From Litomosoides sigmodontis (taxonomy: Eukaryota; Nematoda; Chromadorea; Rhabditida; Onchocercidae), in the NCBI GenBank assembly GCA_963070105.1, contig OY718805.1, positions 9,762,652 through 9,826,651 on the forward strand: a stretch of DNA of 64,000 nucleotides, in the 5' to 3' direction. The position numbers and the translations under genes were made by a program. This document shows, piece by piece, positions 12,802 to 24,550 of the stretch. A model generated the notes under the pieces. The model searched no databases. It saw nothing but the letters and a program-made list of their open reading frames with translations, and was not told the DNA's origin. The first letter of the stretch is position 1. Each line of letters starts with the position of its first letter.

Positions 12802-15294
12802 TTCAGTAGCCTAAATTAACGGAGATAGTCATGACGCAAATGGAAACCATAAATATTCGTGGTAACCAAAACATTTAAATCAATTCGGTAGGTGTAACTT
12901 CAAAAGTGTACAAGTATATGTGCTACGTTAACTGTAAATTTCTCAAGTAACATGTAAGTGTAAGCGTAAATAACCACACACAAAGTGCTGTATTCGTCAC
13001 GCTTCATCGAATCAGACCAAATTGAAAAGAACCGAACAGAAAACCAAACATTGAGCCAAAGAAAACCCGAATCTACCAGCACTCCACTTTATCACGGCCC
13101 TCGTATGAAACGCACATATTGCGTTGTACTGTTCATTATCCGTGGAACTGCTTCGGTAATCCTTGCATCATTTCTTGAAATCTCTATGTTATACCGTTCC
13201 ACTCGGAACAATGTACACTGAATTACTGTTCCATTCAAGACAATGTACATGAATGTTTTTTAGAATTTAAAAAGAGCAAATCGTTCAATTTTTCATAAAA
13301 CTTTTAAAGCTTAGATGGAAAATGAAGACGGAAGATAAAAGCATTATGGGATTCTGTTACTAAAGCATTAGATCAGTCTTATATTGATACGTAGAAATGA
13401 AAAATAACAACTGAAATCTGCGAACATCGCAGTAGTGTTCGACTAGGCTATTATGCTTCATTTACCATTAGTGTGCTAGAAATTAAAACGTAGAAATTTA
13501 ACGTGATATTTGTTGTGCATTCTTACAATATTTACTGGATCGTTTTTCTCTTCAAAATTTCATCTGAGAATTAGTCAGCAATTGATAGACTATTAATGAT
13601 TGAACGAGAAAAGTAATGAATGCGAAAAATGTAAGACTTAATTTCCTCGCTAAGCGGTTAAATTGAAAATAAAAAGGCTTTCAATTTCCTTCACTTTTGA
13701 TTGAAATTAAATTACTTCGAGCTTCGTCTTTCCAAAATAATGCGAATAAGGTTCTATTTGCTTTAGGATCTGAAATAGCATTTTTCGCAATTTCTTCGCC
13801 TTTTTCTTAGAATAGCATACCTTCTTCATATAGGACAACGATGATCATTTGGGTTTTGTTTTTATTCCTCACAAAGTTGATTTCTGACTTTTGCAGTAAC
13901 TTTGTAGTGGGTATTCTTGTGCTAAACCGACTTATATATTTTTAAAAATGAGATGAAACCACTGAGCAGACATCACTCCTTGCTCACGTCGCTTGCCTTC
14001 ACTTTATTTCATATTTTGCAGTAATTCATCCAACTAATCATTTAAAATTTTTTAAGAAATATTCCATCTATTTGATGTGAAATAATCCCTGTTACAAATC
14101 TGCTTAATTTTAAAATAAATATTTTTCAGGAAAAGATATTAGGGGAATCTTTTTAAATTAATTTCAATATTTTTTTTTGAAAAAGGCTATCAACAAATTC
14201 TCTATTTGTATTTAACAAAAAAAAAATGACTGACTAAACAAGTAATTCTTTTTATTTCATAGTTCAGCTAATGCCCACTAATGGTGACCTCTAATGCATC
14301 AAAATTTAGTTCAAATGAAAATTCTCTATTTCCAGAATTTCCAAATCTGCCTTCAAACATTTTAGTAGATCGCTTCATGTGATCCAGATGATGAACATAT
14401 GAGAAAAATAACCGAAATGCACGAAAAGGCCCAAAATTTGGTTAGAAAACAAAAAAAGTGGAATCCAAAAGTGAATCCGTAGTCACGAGTTTGAGGCTAA
14501 AAAGGATGACATGTAAAGAGCAGATATCATCATAAACCCTGAAAGCCTCATATAATGTCTTGAAACTTACGTGAAAATGACAACCTGAAACGTTTTGTAC
14601 AAATATTGGAAAATATGTTACAATGAAATTCACCGCAGTTAAGGCTTTTATAGTTAAGTCTGCCTTAACCTTGATGCAATGTACATAAGAACATAACAAT
14701 AATAGGAATAACTAACTGAATATTATTGAATCCTACATTATTGGATTAGTGTTGGTATATATGTATATATATATGTGATGAAAACATATGGGAATGATTT
14801 AGCTATTAACACCCGTAACATAAAATTGTATACAAAATTGCAGCTGATAATCACATACATCTACTTCATAAATAAAACTCTCAATTTCATATCCCAATTT
14901 TCTACTTTCCTTAGGAGATAACTCACTAAATTTATTGAAAAGTACGTTGAAATGCTGTTTGAGAAAAAAAGAAGTTTCGTTGACAAGGAAAGCTAGAATA
15001 CACGCCTTAATTCACTTCGATTTGCTGCAAAAGTGAAAATTGAACACAATATTACTAAACTCCACTATATGAGATAGACTTTAAAAACTACGTACAATTC
15101 ACTCCTTGAGGATTATGCTGAAAACATATTTGAATTTTCAAAACTGCAGATGAGGTAAAAAACGAAATACTTACTGTTACTATTTCTAACTACAAATGCT
15201 AGTATAACCTTGAGAAATATGCCACAAACAGCATCTTAAATTTTTTTTTAATGATAAACCTAACAAACGTAATCGAACTGTACAAAATAGCAAT
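12802..15294. other. No supported gene
   Basis: About 2.5 kb between ELOF1 and the next minus-strand gene. Short frames occur on both strands. The best is a minus-strand stretch near 13100-13221 that follows a TAATTCAG acceptor and reads CTLFRVERYNIEISRNDAR, but no partner exons were found. No RNA gene or clear repeat was seen. Confidence 0.5.
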
Positions 15295-16408
15295 TTAATA
15301 ATTAAAGCGAGATCGTGCGAAGTGAAATTTAGGTATGAAAATGTCATAACTGCCAATGTAAGTGCCCCTTAAGAAAATAAATTGTTCGCCGAAAGCTTCT
15401 GCTAATTCTATAAGTGATGCATGTTTTTCGAGAAATTTCAGAAATGTATCCGCGTTTTCGGCACAATTAAGCAACTCCTCCATGAAATTTCCATCATTAA
15501 CCTATAATTATTATAGGTGTCAGAAATAATTAGCTATTCTTCTGTTCTCGGGCTAAAGTATCGAAGTAATTTCTCCTCAGCTTCTCTATCAGTTTGACAC
15601 TTACGACATAATTTTATCTAACGATAGAAATAATCTAACAAAGCAAAAGGACCTACACTAATCAGTTTACGTAACGTATTTATGGTAATGTTTTCCTTGG
15701 ATTTTTCATCGATGTAACGAAGAAATTTGAGCATTTCAGTACGAAATGTGTAACTTTTCATCCAAACACGACCTTCCAATATTTCGTAAAGATGCGATCG
15801 GATAACGATAAAATCGACCATATATGAATAATAAGCGAAAGTATCACTGAAAATGATCGTCTAAATTCTCAAAAAAAAGTACAGAATTGAACCATATAAT
15901 TTAGTTGAGGCGAAATTAAATTCATCGTACAAATGAATGATGACATGTCACGAATTTCCACGTTTCATTTTACATTGCTGCAAAGTATGTTCATAGTAAA
16001 TAAAGCAGTATGCCACAGGAAACGAATTAATGGTTGCTTAAAATTCACAGGAAATGCAAGTGTTACCTACCCGTCAATAAGTTTGTCGAATATCTGTCGA
16101 AAAGTCTTGGCGCCATCACGCAAACAATCATCTATTTCTCGTTCTTTTTTCATCTCATCTTTAATAACATCATCGTAAAACTTCCAATAATCCGAGTTCA
16201 TTTCCATTTCTGAATCAACAGATTTCGTTCCAAATGATCCAGCTTCTTCCACTGCTCCATTAATCCTTTCCAGCATAAATAATGAACTTGCACGGTCTTC
16301 AACTGATTTGTTTTTTGCGATTTCTGGAGTCGAGACATTGTCAGCACGTCCATCCACCTCGATCACTGCAGTTTTATGGTTGCTATTGAACACTGGAGAC
16401 TTACTCAT
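15295..16408 (-). CDS. Unrecognised 244-residue protein with repeated helix-rich modules
   Basis: Three phase-consistent exons: 16071-16408 (ATG at 16406-16408), 15657-15846 and 15295-15501, ending in TAA at 15295-15297. The N-terminal 80 residues are acidic and polar, probably disordered. From about residue 80 come two modules, each with helices and then an aromatic strand: the first around REIDDCLRDGAKTF and ending SHLYEILEGRVWMKS, the second ending FLEKHASLIELAEAFGEQF. The pattern FLxxHxxLFxLxG is reminiscent of LOTUS or Egalitarian-type winged helices, but this is resemblance by eye only. The ATG sits just 8 bases past the donor of the upstream exon at 16417-16622, and that exon could splice in phase to 15657-15846 as well. 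This ORF may therefore be an alternative first exon of one larger gene. No function assigned. Confidence 0.6.
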
Positions 16409-16416
16409 CGCCTTAC

Positions 16417-18086
16417 GTCATGCAAACTCTAACAATTTCCGATACTCCAAAATAATACGTACGATTTCGGTCCTTCAGCATGCACCGATACTTTGCAAGC
16501 ATTCTGTCCATTCCTCCTGTTTTGCTGGCACGCCATATATTATCACTAATATCGGCGAACGCGACTTTTGTAGCAGTCCACGGATGAGCCGCCTTATATG
16601 CCCGATAAGCCAGAATTTTCACCTAGAAACAGACAATATTTAAATGTATAGAAATCTCTTTTCTTCTCATGTAGCGCACTACCTTTCTAAGCGTCAGCTA
16701 AGCGTTCGTATTTTCTATCCTCAAAAAGGTTTCAGAACGCTTTGTCCGACTATATCGGAAGCTTCATTTCAATAGCTTCAAATAATAGCAAAAGAACAAA
16801 TTAGATTACCAGTGTCCCTACAGGATATCTGTTTGCTAGGTTTTCTTCACTCGATACATTCTTGCTTAAGGCACACACCATTTGAGCAGTCCATCGTCCT
16901 CGAACTACCTTAATTTTAACGCATCCCGTACAACGCACTGCGCTAACAACTTTACCTATGCCATCCAAAACAATGCTTTTATCATATCTGAAAGCTCTCG
17001 CTGGCTTTGGAATTTAAAAATTATACCTTCAAATAAGCCTACAAACCCAATAAAATATTGATAGGTAAAATGCTTTGTGCACCAAACCGCATGAAAAAAA
17101 TATATAACTAAGTAATCACTTTACGACATTAGTGATACATATCACTGTTGATGCCATTTTTGATTTTATCAACCTTTTCATTACCTTATGTTATCCTTAT
17201 AAGTAGGTAAAGCTTCCCGTTCCCATACTGATGGAATTTTCAAGCATACAGCACTGAGCATAACGGTACTGTTTCCGCATAGAATGAAAAAGTTTCGATG
17301 TTCCCGCAGAAATTGGCATATTTGCACTTCAGTACCTCCAACTTCAAGTGTAACTATCTGTAAATCACTTTATGATACAAATTCACTCAAATGTTGTCAC
17401 TAAATTCTTGGCACTCAAATATTTCGTGTTTTATCTTCCGTTAGATGCGTATTAGGAAATTAGTCAGTTTTGTGGATGTATCATAAAGATCTACAGCAGT
17501 AGTCAATTTTCCAGTTAGACGACCTTTACTCCAATCAAAATTTCCTAATGTATGCCATCTCAAGAACTAACGCTGTTGAACCGCATGACCACTCGAAGCA
17601 CAGTTTCGACATTACGCTTTTTTTGGTCGACCTCACATAGAAAATTGACCAAATATCCAAACATTTCGCGAAACTCCTGTGAGCGATTCCTGATAAGGTC
17701 AAATGATGCTTCGAAGATATTAGTGCGCAAACCAACGAATGAAATCAGATCATCGAATGATTTGAAATTTCTTCCCTGAAATGTAAAATGTAAAGCGTAG
17801 GAAGTGAATAACTTCCGGATCAATGAGATATTTTTTTTGCAGAAATCAGACACGGCTCTATTCAATTTGAATGAAATATCTATCGTTCAATAATATCTAA
17901 ATTTTATTTTAGGAAAAACATGAAGTAGGGGGTCATTACCTTATCAATTTTAATAACGACATCGTTCAACTGACTTAATGTCAAAGCTCCTCTTTCAGCA
18001 AGTATTTGATCCAGTAATTCTACCTGTTTCAATTCTTTGTCGATTTGCTCACGCGTAAAAACTGGTCTTCCACTTACATGATTCAT
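16417..18086 (-). CDS. Unrecognised multi-exon protein, possibly same gene as 15295-16408
   Basis: Four exons join in frame: 17572-17879, 17185-17357, 16810-16987 and 16417-16622, followed by a phase-2 donor that fits the acceptor at 15846. A further exon at 17940-18086 begins with ATG directly after a TTTTGACAG acceptor and encodes 49 residues (MNHVSGRPVFTREQIDKE and on), but its phase-0 donor does not match the phase-1 entry needed at 17879. That junction is unresolved, or the frame is broken. The protein contains modules such as LLDQILAERGALTLSQLN and VQICQFLREHRNFFIL, which loosely resemble winged-helix (LOTUS-like) repeats. The segment around 17700-17850 also faintly recalls the helical part of APC4. 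Neither family can be claimed. No transmembrane segment or signal peptide seen. Confidence 0.5.
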
Positions 18087-18499
18087 CTGTCAAAAGGAAA
18101 TTTGAGTAATTCGAATCACACGATGCTTTCACACATCTATCAGTTGTAAGCTGAGATGAAAGAAGTGACGACGGGAAACGGAAAAGAACACATACTAAAT
18201 GAGAAAAATTACGTAAATCTCAAAAATTAATATCAAAAGAAGTAAAAAACACTCATCCATTAAAACTATGAACATTTCCCGTGATTCTTACTTCTATGCC
18301 AAGAAATAACATGTATCATCAACAGCAACAAATAAACAGTAAGTCGTCATACAAAAAGTAATACTACAAAAGTAAGTGTCAGAAACAAAGTAAATGTCAG
18401 GAATTGAAACTGAAATATTGAAGATACTTCCAAATGACAGTGACGCGAGAACTTGCTGATGGCTCTTACTAATATTTAAACAAAAATCACCTTTGCTTT

Positions 18500-18750
18500 T
18501 CATTTCAATTTTATTTCCCCATACAGATCGCCAAATTTCAAATTAGCAAATTGAAAGCAGTAGAAGTACGCCTTCTTCAATTCGTTTTTCTTTTTTGCAT
18601 AACTATAAGACAAATATTTGGCATTCAGCGTTTCCTGGAAATAATCAAAGTGTGGATGAAGTTGAAGTTCGAAACGATATGTTAGCATATGAAGTGAATT
18701 CGCCATGAGAAACTTCAGCCTCTCATCAATGACCACAATGTTCCAACACT
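18500..18750 (-). other. Possible terminal exon upstream of the unknown minus-strand gene
   Basis: A TCATTTTCAG acceptor (ending just above 18750) precedes an open frame of about 82 codons that reads CWNIVVIDERLKFLMANS and on, then stops at TGA (18500-18502). Amino-acid content looks protein-like: HPHFDYFQETLNAKYLSY is followed by lysine-rich helix. A donor inside it (CT|GTATGG) is possible but finds no matching acceptor downstream. It may be the last exon of another gene or part of a decayed one. Confidence 0.3.
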
Positions 18751-18863
18751 CTGAAAATGAGTTTACAAAACGAATCGTTGCATACGACGAATTTGAAACA
18801 TTCGATCATACGTGATTGCTCCAACTTGGACCTCACTCTTTCTGTGCAAAGAGCATAGGAAGC

Positions 18864-18905
18864 GTGTGAAGTAGCAAGCGACGTGTGTGAAGTAGAAAGC
18901 GACGT
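18864..18905. repeat. 21-bp direct repeat, two copies
   Basis: Two adjacent 21-base copies beginning GTGTGAAGTAG differ at one position (CAAGCG versus AAAGCG). They lie upstream of the minus-strand gene, in a patch slightly richer in GC than its surroundings. Confidence 0.8.
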
Positions 18906-19742
18906 AGAAGTGACACAATCAGCATAGCACGTAATGACGAATTGAGTTAGGTAATTGTGAGGACAGCTTGTTCAATATTAGTGAATAATTAATTTGACGT
19001 CAAGTTAATTTCGGTAAGTTATTATTAAGTGACTAAATGAGAAATACTGGAAATAACGTGCGTTTATTTGATGTTCTTGCTTTGAGACGCGAAAAAATTC
19101 AATTTCATTTATAGCTTACAGCACGCACATCCCTTGAATCTTTTCACTCATTCCTGAAAAGAACAGGTTTTCTGGTACGATCACCTTAACAGCGCTCTTT
19201 GAAATGTCCAAATTTATAATTGCAGGTAATTTCCCATGACATATTATTAAATGTAGTATTTCCATAATTCGATATATGTATCTGTCCGAAATCGATAAAA
19301 TTTAATAGAATCAAAGACTAAACAAAAAGTTCATTCATTTGATTTCATTTTCGCTTTCTCAGTTTCATATTATTAAAGTAATTTTCATTTTTATCTTCCA
19401 ATCAAATGAAAAGGATATCTTTCGTCTTGTTTCAAATATAAAATGAAATGAAATATTTTCAACATCTCCGAAATGCCAATTTCAATCGTAATCCAATCGC
19501 ATAATTGTATTTCGAATAAACACTTCCGCCCCTTGAACGATAAATAATGATTGTAAGTACATCCATAGTGATCGTGTCTTCCTATTCCCTCCGTCTAATT
19601 TTAATTCTCACAATATGCAAATTTTCCTAGTTAAGTTTCTAAATTAATTCATATGCAAATTTATCCATGTAAGGAAACCTTGTACTCAATCGAAGACGCT
19701 GCATTCCTTGACATCGATGCGACACAACTTTTCCTTCGCGAT

Positions 19743-19784
19743 TTACTGTTCATCGTCGTGTATCGTGGGTACGGTGAACAGTAA
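19743..19784. repeat. Imperfect inverted repeat (13-bp arms)
   Basis: Arms at 19743-19755 (TTACTGTTCATCG) and 19772-19784 (CGGTGAACAGTAA) pair with one mismatch around a 16-base loop. Part of the hairpin recurs at 20197-20223 on the far side of the 43-bp tandem array. Confidence 0.7.
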
Positions 19785-20223
19785 CCTAATCTCCTAGTTA
19801 TATTAACGGTATCGCTTCCTCGACAAGCCAGTTATCAGCAGCAACTTTCGTCAGTGCGAACTCACGCACCTTTGGTGACGTAACTTTTGGTGACACGAGC
19901 CGGAAAACTCCTGACTCACGGTGTATATTTTAGTGCAACGAGCCGGAAAACTCCTGACTCACGGTGTATATTTTAGTGCAACGAGCCGGAAAACTCCTGA
20001 CTCACGGTGTATATTTTAGTGCAACGAGCCGGATAACTCCTGACTCACGGTGTATATTTTAGTGCAACGAGCCGGAAAACTCCTGACTCACGGTGTATAT
20101 TTTAATGCAACGAGCCGGAAAACTCCTGACTCACGGTGTATATTTTAATGCAACGAGCCGGAAAAATCTATCTGATTCACAACATGCAAATGAGTCGTCG
20201 TGCATCGTGGGTGCAGTGAACAG
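19755..20223. repeat. 27-bp direct repeats flanking a tandem array
   Basis: The copies at 19755-19781 and 20197-20223 both begin GTCGTG, share ATCGTGGGT and TGAACAG, and differ at three positions. They bracket the 43-bp array and begin 442 bases apart. Confidence 0.7.
19895..20178. repeat. 43-bp tandem repeat, six full copies plus a partial
   Basis: Units start at 19895, 19938, 19981, 20024, 20067 and 20110, with a partial unit at 20153. Each begins ACGAGCCGGAAAACTCC and contains CTGACTCACGG. Copies are nearly identical: the fourth has GGATAA for GGAAAA, and the last two have TTTAATGCA for TTTAGTGCA. The array is much richer in GC than the flanks. Near-identity implies recent amplification or homogenisation. 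Confidence 0.95.
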
Positions 20224-20329
20224 CATCCTAACCGTCAACGAGTAAATCGATATTTCAGTAATATTCATTTTATTTATAATTATTATTTTCTTTTTTATAA
20301 TTATTATTTCCTTTTTGCATTTTATTTAT

Positions 20330-20377
20330 AAAATTACACGCAATTGAAACCGAGGAGTTTCAATTGCGTGTAATTTT
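20330..20377. repeat. Perfect inverted repeat, 21-bp arms, 6-base loop
   Basis: Arms at 20330-20350 and 20357-20377 are exact reverse complements (core ACACGCAATTGAAAC), separated by CGAGGA. The hairpin would be very stable for such AT-rich DNA. It lies 150 bases beyond the tandem array. Confidence 0.95.
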
Positions 20378-21577
20378 CATTGCTTTCTATTCAGTCGTCC
20401 TCCATGACATTTGATGCTCAGAAAAACTTATCCGATAACTATCTTAAAGTTGTTAAGCGATTATGAGTGTTTAAAAGAGGTGTTAAAATTTATTTCACAT
20501 TTTACATTGTAATATGTTGTCATTCGTTATGTTGTGAGATATAAACAAAATTACTAAACAGTTATGCAAATTATGTATAATATGAAGAGATTTTTACAGT
20601 TATATTCAAATGTGATGAAATAGCTATGAAATTGATTTTGTTCTGTTGCATTTTAATTAATATTATCCAAATGGTTTTATGCATTTGGAAATTGGAAAAG
20701 ACGTTGTAAACTATAAGTTAATATATTTCAAGAAGAAATTAACAGCTGTTGTAAATTTTTTAAATTCTTTCCCATAATTCTTGAATTAGTTCTAATGAAG
20801 GATGTTTGTCTATTCCATTTTGTAGCTGTTACATTTTATTGTAAATAAATGTTTCAATTCAAGAAGTTTCAATTTTGTGTGCAACTATTTGACAAATTCC
20901 TTTTCAGTACATTTTTACATGAAAAAAACCATGTGAAACTCACGCATACGTGTAAGTAGTCAAAAAAATTTTTTTTTTTGCAAATAAAATAATTTTCAAC
21001 AAAAGAAAAGTTTTGTTGAAATTTAAAACTTTTATCCAAATTTAAACAAACCATTGCTTTCAGGCAGTTAAATTCATTCATCATTTATCCCAAATGATTG
21101 GTTGAACAAACAGGAATAGTACAATTAAAAAACATTTCATAATAATATCCTATAATTTTCAACATCGAACTGTTGTAGTAGTTGTTGCTGTTGTTGTTTG
21201 TTTCTTTCTCTTGCCACTGTTGTTCTACCAAGTTAACTCTTTCTTCGCTTTGCATTTTCAAAATGAACCATAAACTGTTGAGAGAGTGAAAAGTAGTGGA
21301 ACAGTGGAAGAGTGGAAGAGCAGAATGGTTCGTACGAACGGAAAGGAATGTGTTTTTTTTTTCCTCTTTTTTTTTCGTTATTTATCTTGATGAAATTCTC
21401 GTTTAAATCGCTAAAATAAATTAACTTGAAATTTTTGCTAGCAAATTCAACAGTGAAGAAATAGGAGGATGGGAAGAAAAAGTTTTGACGAAGTGAGATT
21501 TTCTTTTTTTGTTAGTGAATTAAAATGTTGTGCACCTGATGTCTGAATTACAAAACACAGGCACCACACACATAGAT

Positions 21578-21578
<1 letters not shown>

Positions 21579-21643
<65 letters not shown>
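21579..21643. repeat. (CA)n microsatellite
   Basis: About 32 uninterrupted CA units, upstream of the myosin gene. Confidence 0.97.
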
Positions 21644-21645
<2 letters not shown>

Positions 21646-23576
21646 TGCATACAAAGCAATAATGAGCTATAAAATACGTGAAGAGTTTTTGATTTAGAAA
21701 GTTAAAAATGAAAAACTTAGCATTCATTTTTTTTTAAAGCAATCACTTATTTTTTTCATTCTTTCCAAAAAATCTTTCTCTCTCCCTCTCTCTCTCTCTC
21801 TCGCTCTCTCTCTTTCTCTTCCTCTTAGTTTTTTTCCTTATAATTTTTAAAAAGAACAACAAAAAAAATAGCAGAAAAATTGATGAAATTTTCAAATTAT
21901 TTCATGCTATGTCATATTGAGAAAAAATTTTGTTCATTTTTTATTTTTCATGCGTAAAACGATTTATAAATTTTTTTTCATGTTGAAGGAAGTGAATGGA
22001 GGAGGCATATGCCAATTTAAAAATGTTGAATTTTTTGAAAGTGAAAAGTTTTGCTCCCCGAATTTGCTCAGTGATGAAGTGCTTAAGTGATGAAATCGAT
22101 GTGAGAGGAATTTGAAACAACTGTTTTCAACTTTCCTCTATCTTCTCCACGGCTCGCTCTTTTATGCTAAAGCAATTGAGTAAAAAAGTTGTTTTCCACC
22201 GCTAACACGGATCATCATCACATCGAATTTATTTCATGGAAATAAAGCAGCAGTGAAGTAAGCAGTAATTAATAATTAATATCACTGAAATTATACAGCT
22301 TCATGAACGAAAGAAAGAAAGGATGTGCGAGGAAGGTATTCTGCAAAAAAAAAAATAAAATTTGCTAATTTTGTTTAAATTTAAATTGATAATTGATGAT
22401 GAGTGATTTAGCTAGTAGCAAAATAATCGTTAATAAATATTTGCAATTTTTTAATTCGCTATGCTTTGTTTTATTTCATGTCTGCTAACTACGATTGCAA
22501 ATAAAAAAATTAGTTCGTTGCATATTTAGAAAACGAAAAAAAGGATTTAATAATTTATAACAAACAGAACAAGCATTTACGTAACTTCTCGTATTAAGTC
22601 ACGTGAAACCTAATGTAAGGATTCACGTGGACAACTGTTCCTTTCTTCTATTAATTGAACTTTTTGATTTACACATTAATTTTACTTCCACACTTTTCAT
22701 TTATTTTTGATATTGCTCTCAAAGAATTGAATTATAATAATCACGAATTTTTATCATTCTCATGCAATTGTCATGAAAGCTTCCAGAGCTAACAACTGCA
22801 GATTTTGACTATTTTAAATTTTAAATATTTCACTTTCACTTTGCATAATTTTAATTGTTTTCACTTTCAATCCATAAAGTTATTTTGCAAGAAAATGATT
22901 TGAATGTTATCGCCCTTATGCTTTATTCCTCAAATAATAATAAAGAGATAAGTACTTTAAATTAAATACTTAAATACTATTATTGCTTAAATGCTTAAGT
23001 ATTATCCTTTTTTCAGGTAATTCATTTTATTTCTGCGATTGAGCAAAAAATGAAAATCAAAAATAAGAGAAAAACGTAAATGCAAATGTTTGTGAAATAT
23101 AACTTAACAACAACAACAACATTTTATTTCCCTTTTCGTTCGCATTTTTTGTTTTTGTTTTTGTTTTTTTTTTTTTTTTTTGAAAAACTGAAGTTTTGAA
23201 TTAAAAATGAAAAATGGAGAGGAAGGAGGAAGAGGCAGAAGGAAGAACAATAAAACACCTTTATGCATAAATTTCATTAAAAGAGAGAAACAGAGTGAAA
23301 GAAAGAGGAGCAGAGGGAAAAAGACAGAGAGAGAGAGGAAAGATGTTAGGGAAGAACTGAAAGAGTTGGTTATGAATTATATATATATATTTTTTTTTAT
23401 GGAATTTACTTTTTGCTCCTTTTTTTTTTGTGTGTTTGTTCCTTTTTTTTTTATTTTGTTGAAACGTTTTAAAAGTTTGTTTTAAAAGTTTTTTTGCAGA
23501 ATGAAATTGGTTTGGTAAGAATAAGTGAATCAAAATTATGCAAAAACTTTTAGAGTGCCTGTGTGTTGTGTATGTA

Positions 23577-23578
<2 letters not shown>

Positions 23579-23622
<44 letters not shown>
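23579..23622. repeat. (TG)n microsatellite
   Basis: About 22 TG units, preceded by a short TATG run. Confidence 0.95.
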
Positions 23623-23626
<4 letters not shown>

Positions 23627-24030
23627 CATGTGTGAGTGTCTTTCCGGTAAATGTTCAGAAGGCGGAAAAAGCTGGGAAAAGTGTGAAAGATGAAAGGAGA
23701 AATTTCTCCTGCCCCCTGCTCCGATCCTTTTGTTATTTCTTTGGATGCTGCTAACTGCTACACCTAGCCTGATCTATCATCCATCCTAAAGTGCTATCTG
23801 AGCAACTTAGGTTGTAAGCAGAAGCGCAGCTGCACCTCTAGCTTTTCCTCCCATCCTTTCTTTCCTCCATGGCTCTCTCGACCTCCTCCCACTATCGCAT
23901 TATAAATATAAAATTCAAAGCATATTGTTTTGGTGTAGGAGGGTGGGAGATATCAGCTCGAGCTTAAATTTCAGCACAAACTGTTTGCTGCTGCTGCTGC
24001 TGCCGCTGATACGGCTGTTGCAGTATGGAA

Positions 24031-24070
24031 TGTGCGTGTGTCTGTGTGTGTGTGTGTGTGTGTGTCTGTG
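24031..24070. repeat. Interrupted (TG)n microsatellite
   Basis: TG repeat with TCTG interruptions, about 480 bases upstream of the myosin start codon. Confidence 0.85.
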
Positions 24071-24520
24071 TCTGTACATACCTATACATATTTATGCATG
24101 TTGTTGTAAAGTGAGTGAAATGAAGGAGGAAGGTTTGAAGTGAAGTGAAAAGGAAAAGCTCTATTGCATTTCATCTTCACTTCGGTAAATATTGCCTTCA
24201 GGCAGCAAACAGAAGGCAGTGAGTGAGTGAGTGATCGGTGGGAAAAAGTTTTACAGCGGTAATTTGGCATCAGTTTTAGGTTACGGAACGCTTACATTAC
24301 TCTACCACTCCCTCAATTAGTAATATAATTTAATTAATTTCAATCCCAAATTGCTTCTTTTGTTCCATTGCTCATTTCTTCGCAAACGCTCATTTCAAAA
24401 AAAAAAAAAAAAAAAAGAAAACCCAAAAAAGAAGCAAAAAGAGAGTTCTATTAGCAGCGAGAAGAAAATTGTTTAAACAACAATGCCGCGTACGAACGAA
24501 GAATCACATTAATCGGTGAA

Positions 24521-24529
24521 GTATTTCAG
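24521..24529 (+). promoter_or_regulatory. Splice acceptor before the myosin start codon
   Basis: GTATTTCAG ends 21 bases before the ATG at 24551. It marks either a spliced-leader trans-splice site or the end of an intron in the 5' untranslated region. No upstream non-coding exon could be identified. Confidence 0.6.
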
Positions 24530-24550
24530 TCTGGGTGAAGCGTTGTAAGC

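Larger units (their letters stand above)
20378..24529. other. Intergenic region upstream of the myosin gene
   Basis: About 4.1 kb with no supported gene. It holds homopolymer A and T runs, CT-rich tracts (about 21775-21825) and three CA/TG microsatellites listed separately, one of which sits between long purine runs. The promoter of the downstream myosin gene must lie here or in its first intron, but no specific element could be identified by reading. Confidence 0.6.

Noticed and set aside
13100..13221. Minus-strand frame after an acceptor, ending in TGA
   Set aside because: No upstream exon in matching phase was found. Nearby imperfect duplications of GTTCCACTCGGAACAATG suggest repeat-derived sequence.
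17441..17544. Open segment reading NFDWSKGRLTGKLTTAVDLY as an exon of the unknown minus-strand gene
   Set aside because: Entry phase does not match and no usable donor precedes its stop. The flanking exons 17572-17879 and 17185-17357 join in frame without it.
21447..21659. Cys/Val-rich frame on the minus strand
   Set aside because: It is the translation of a CA/TG microsatellite.
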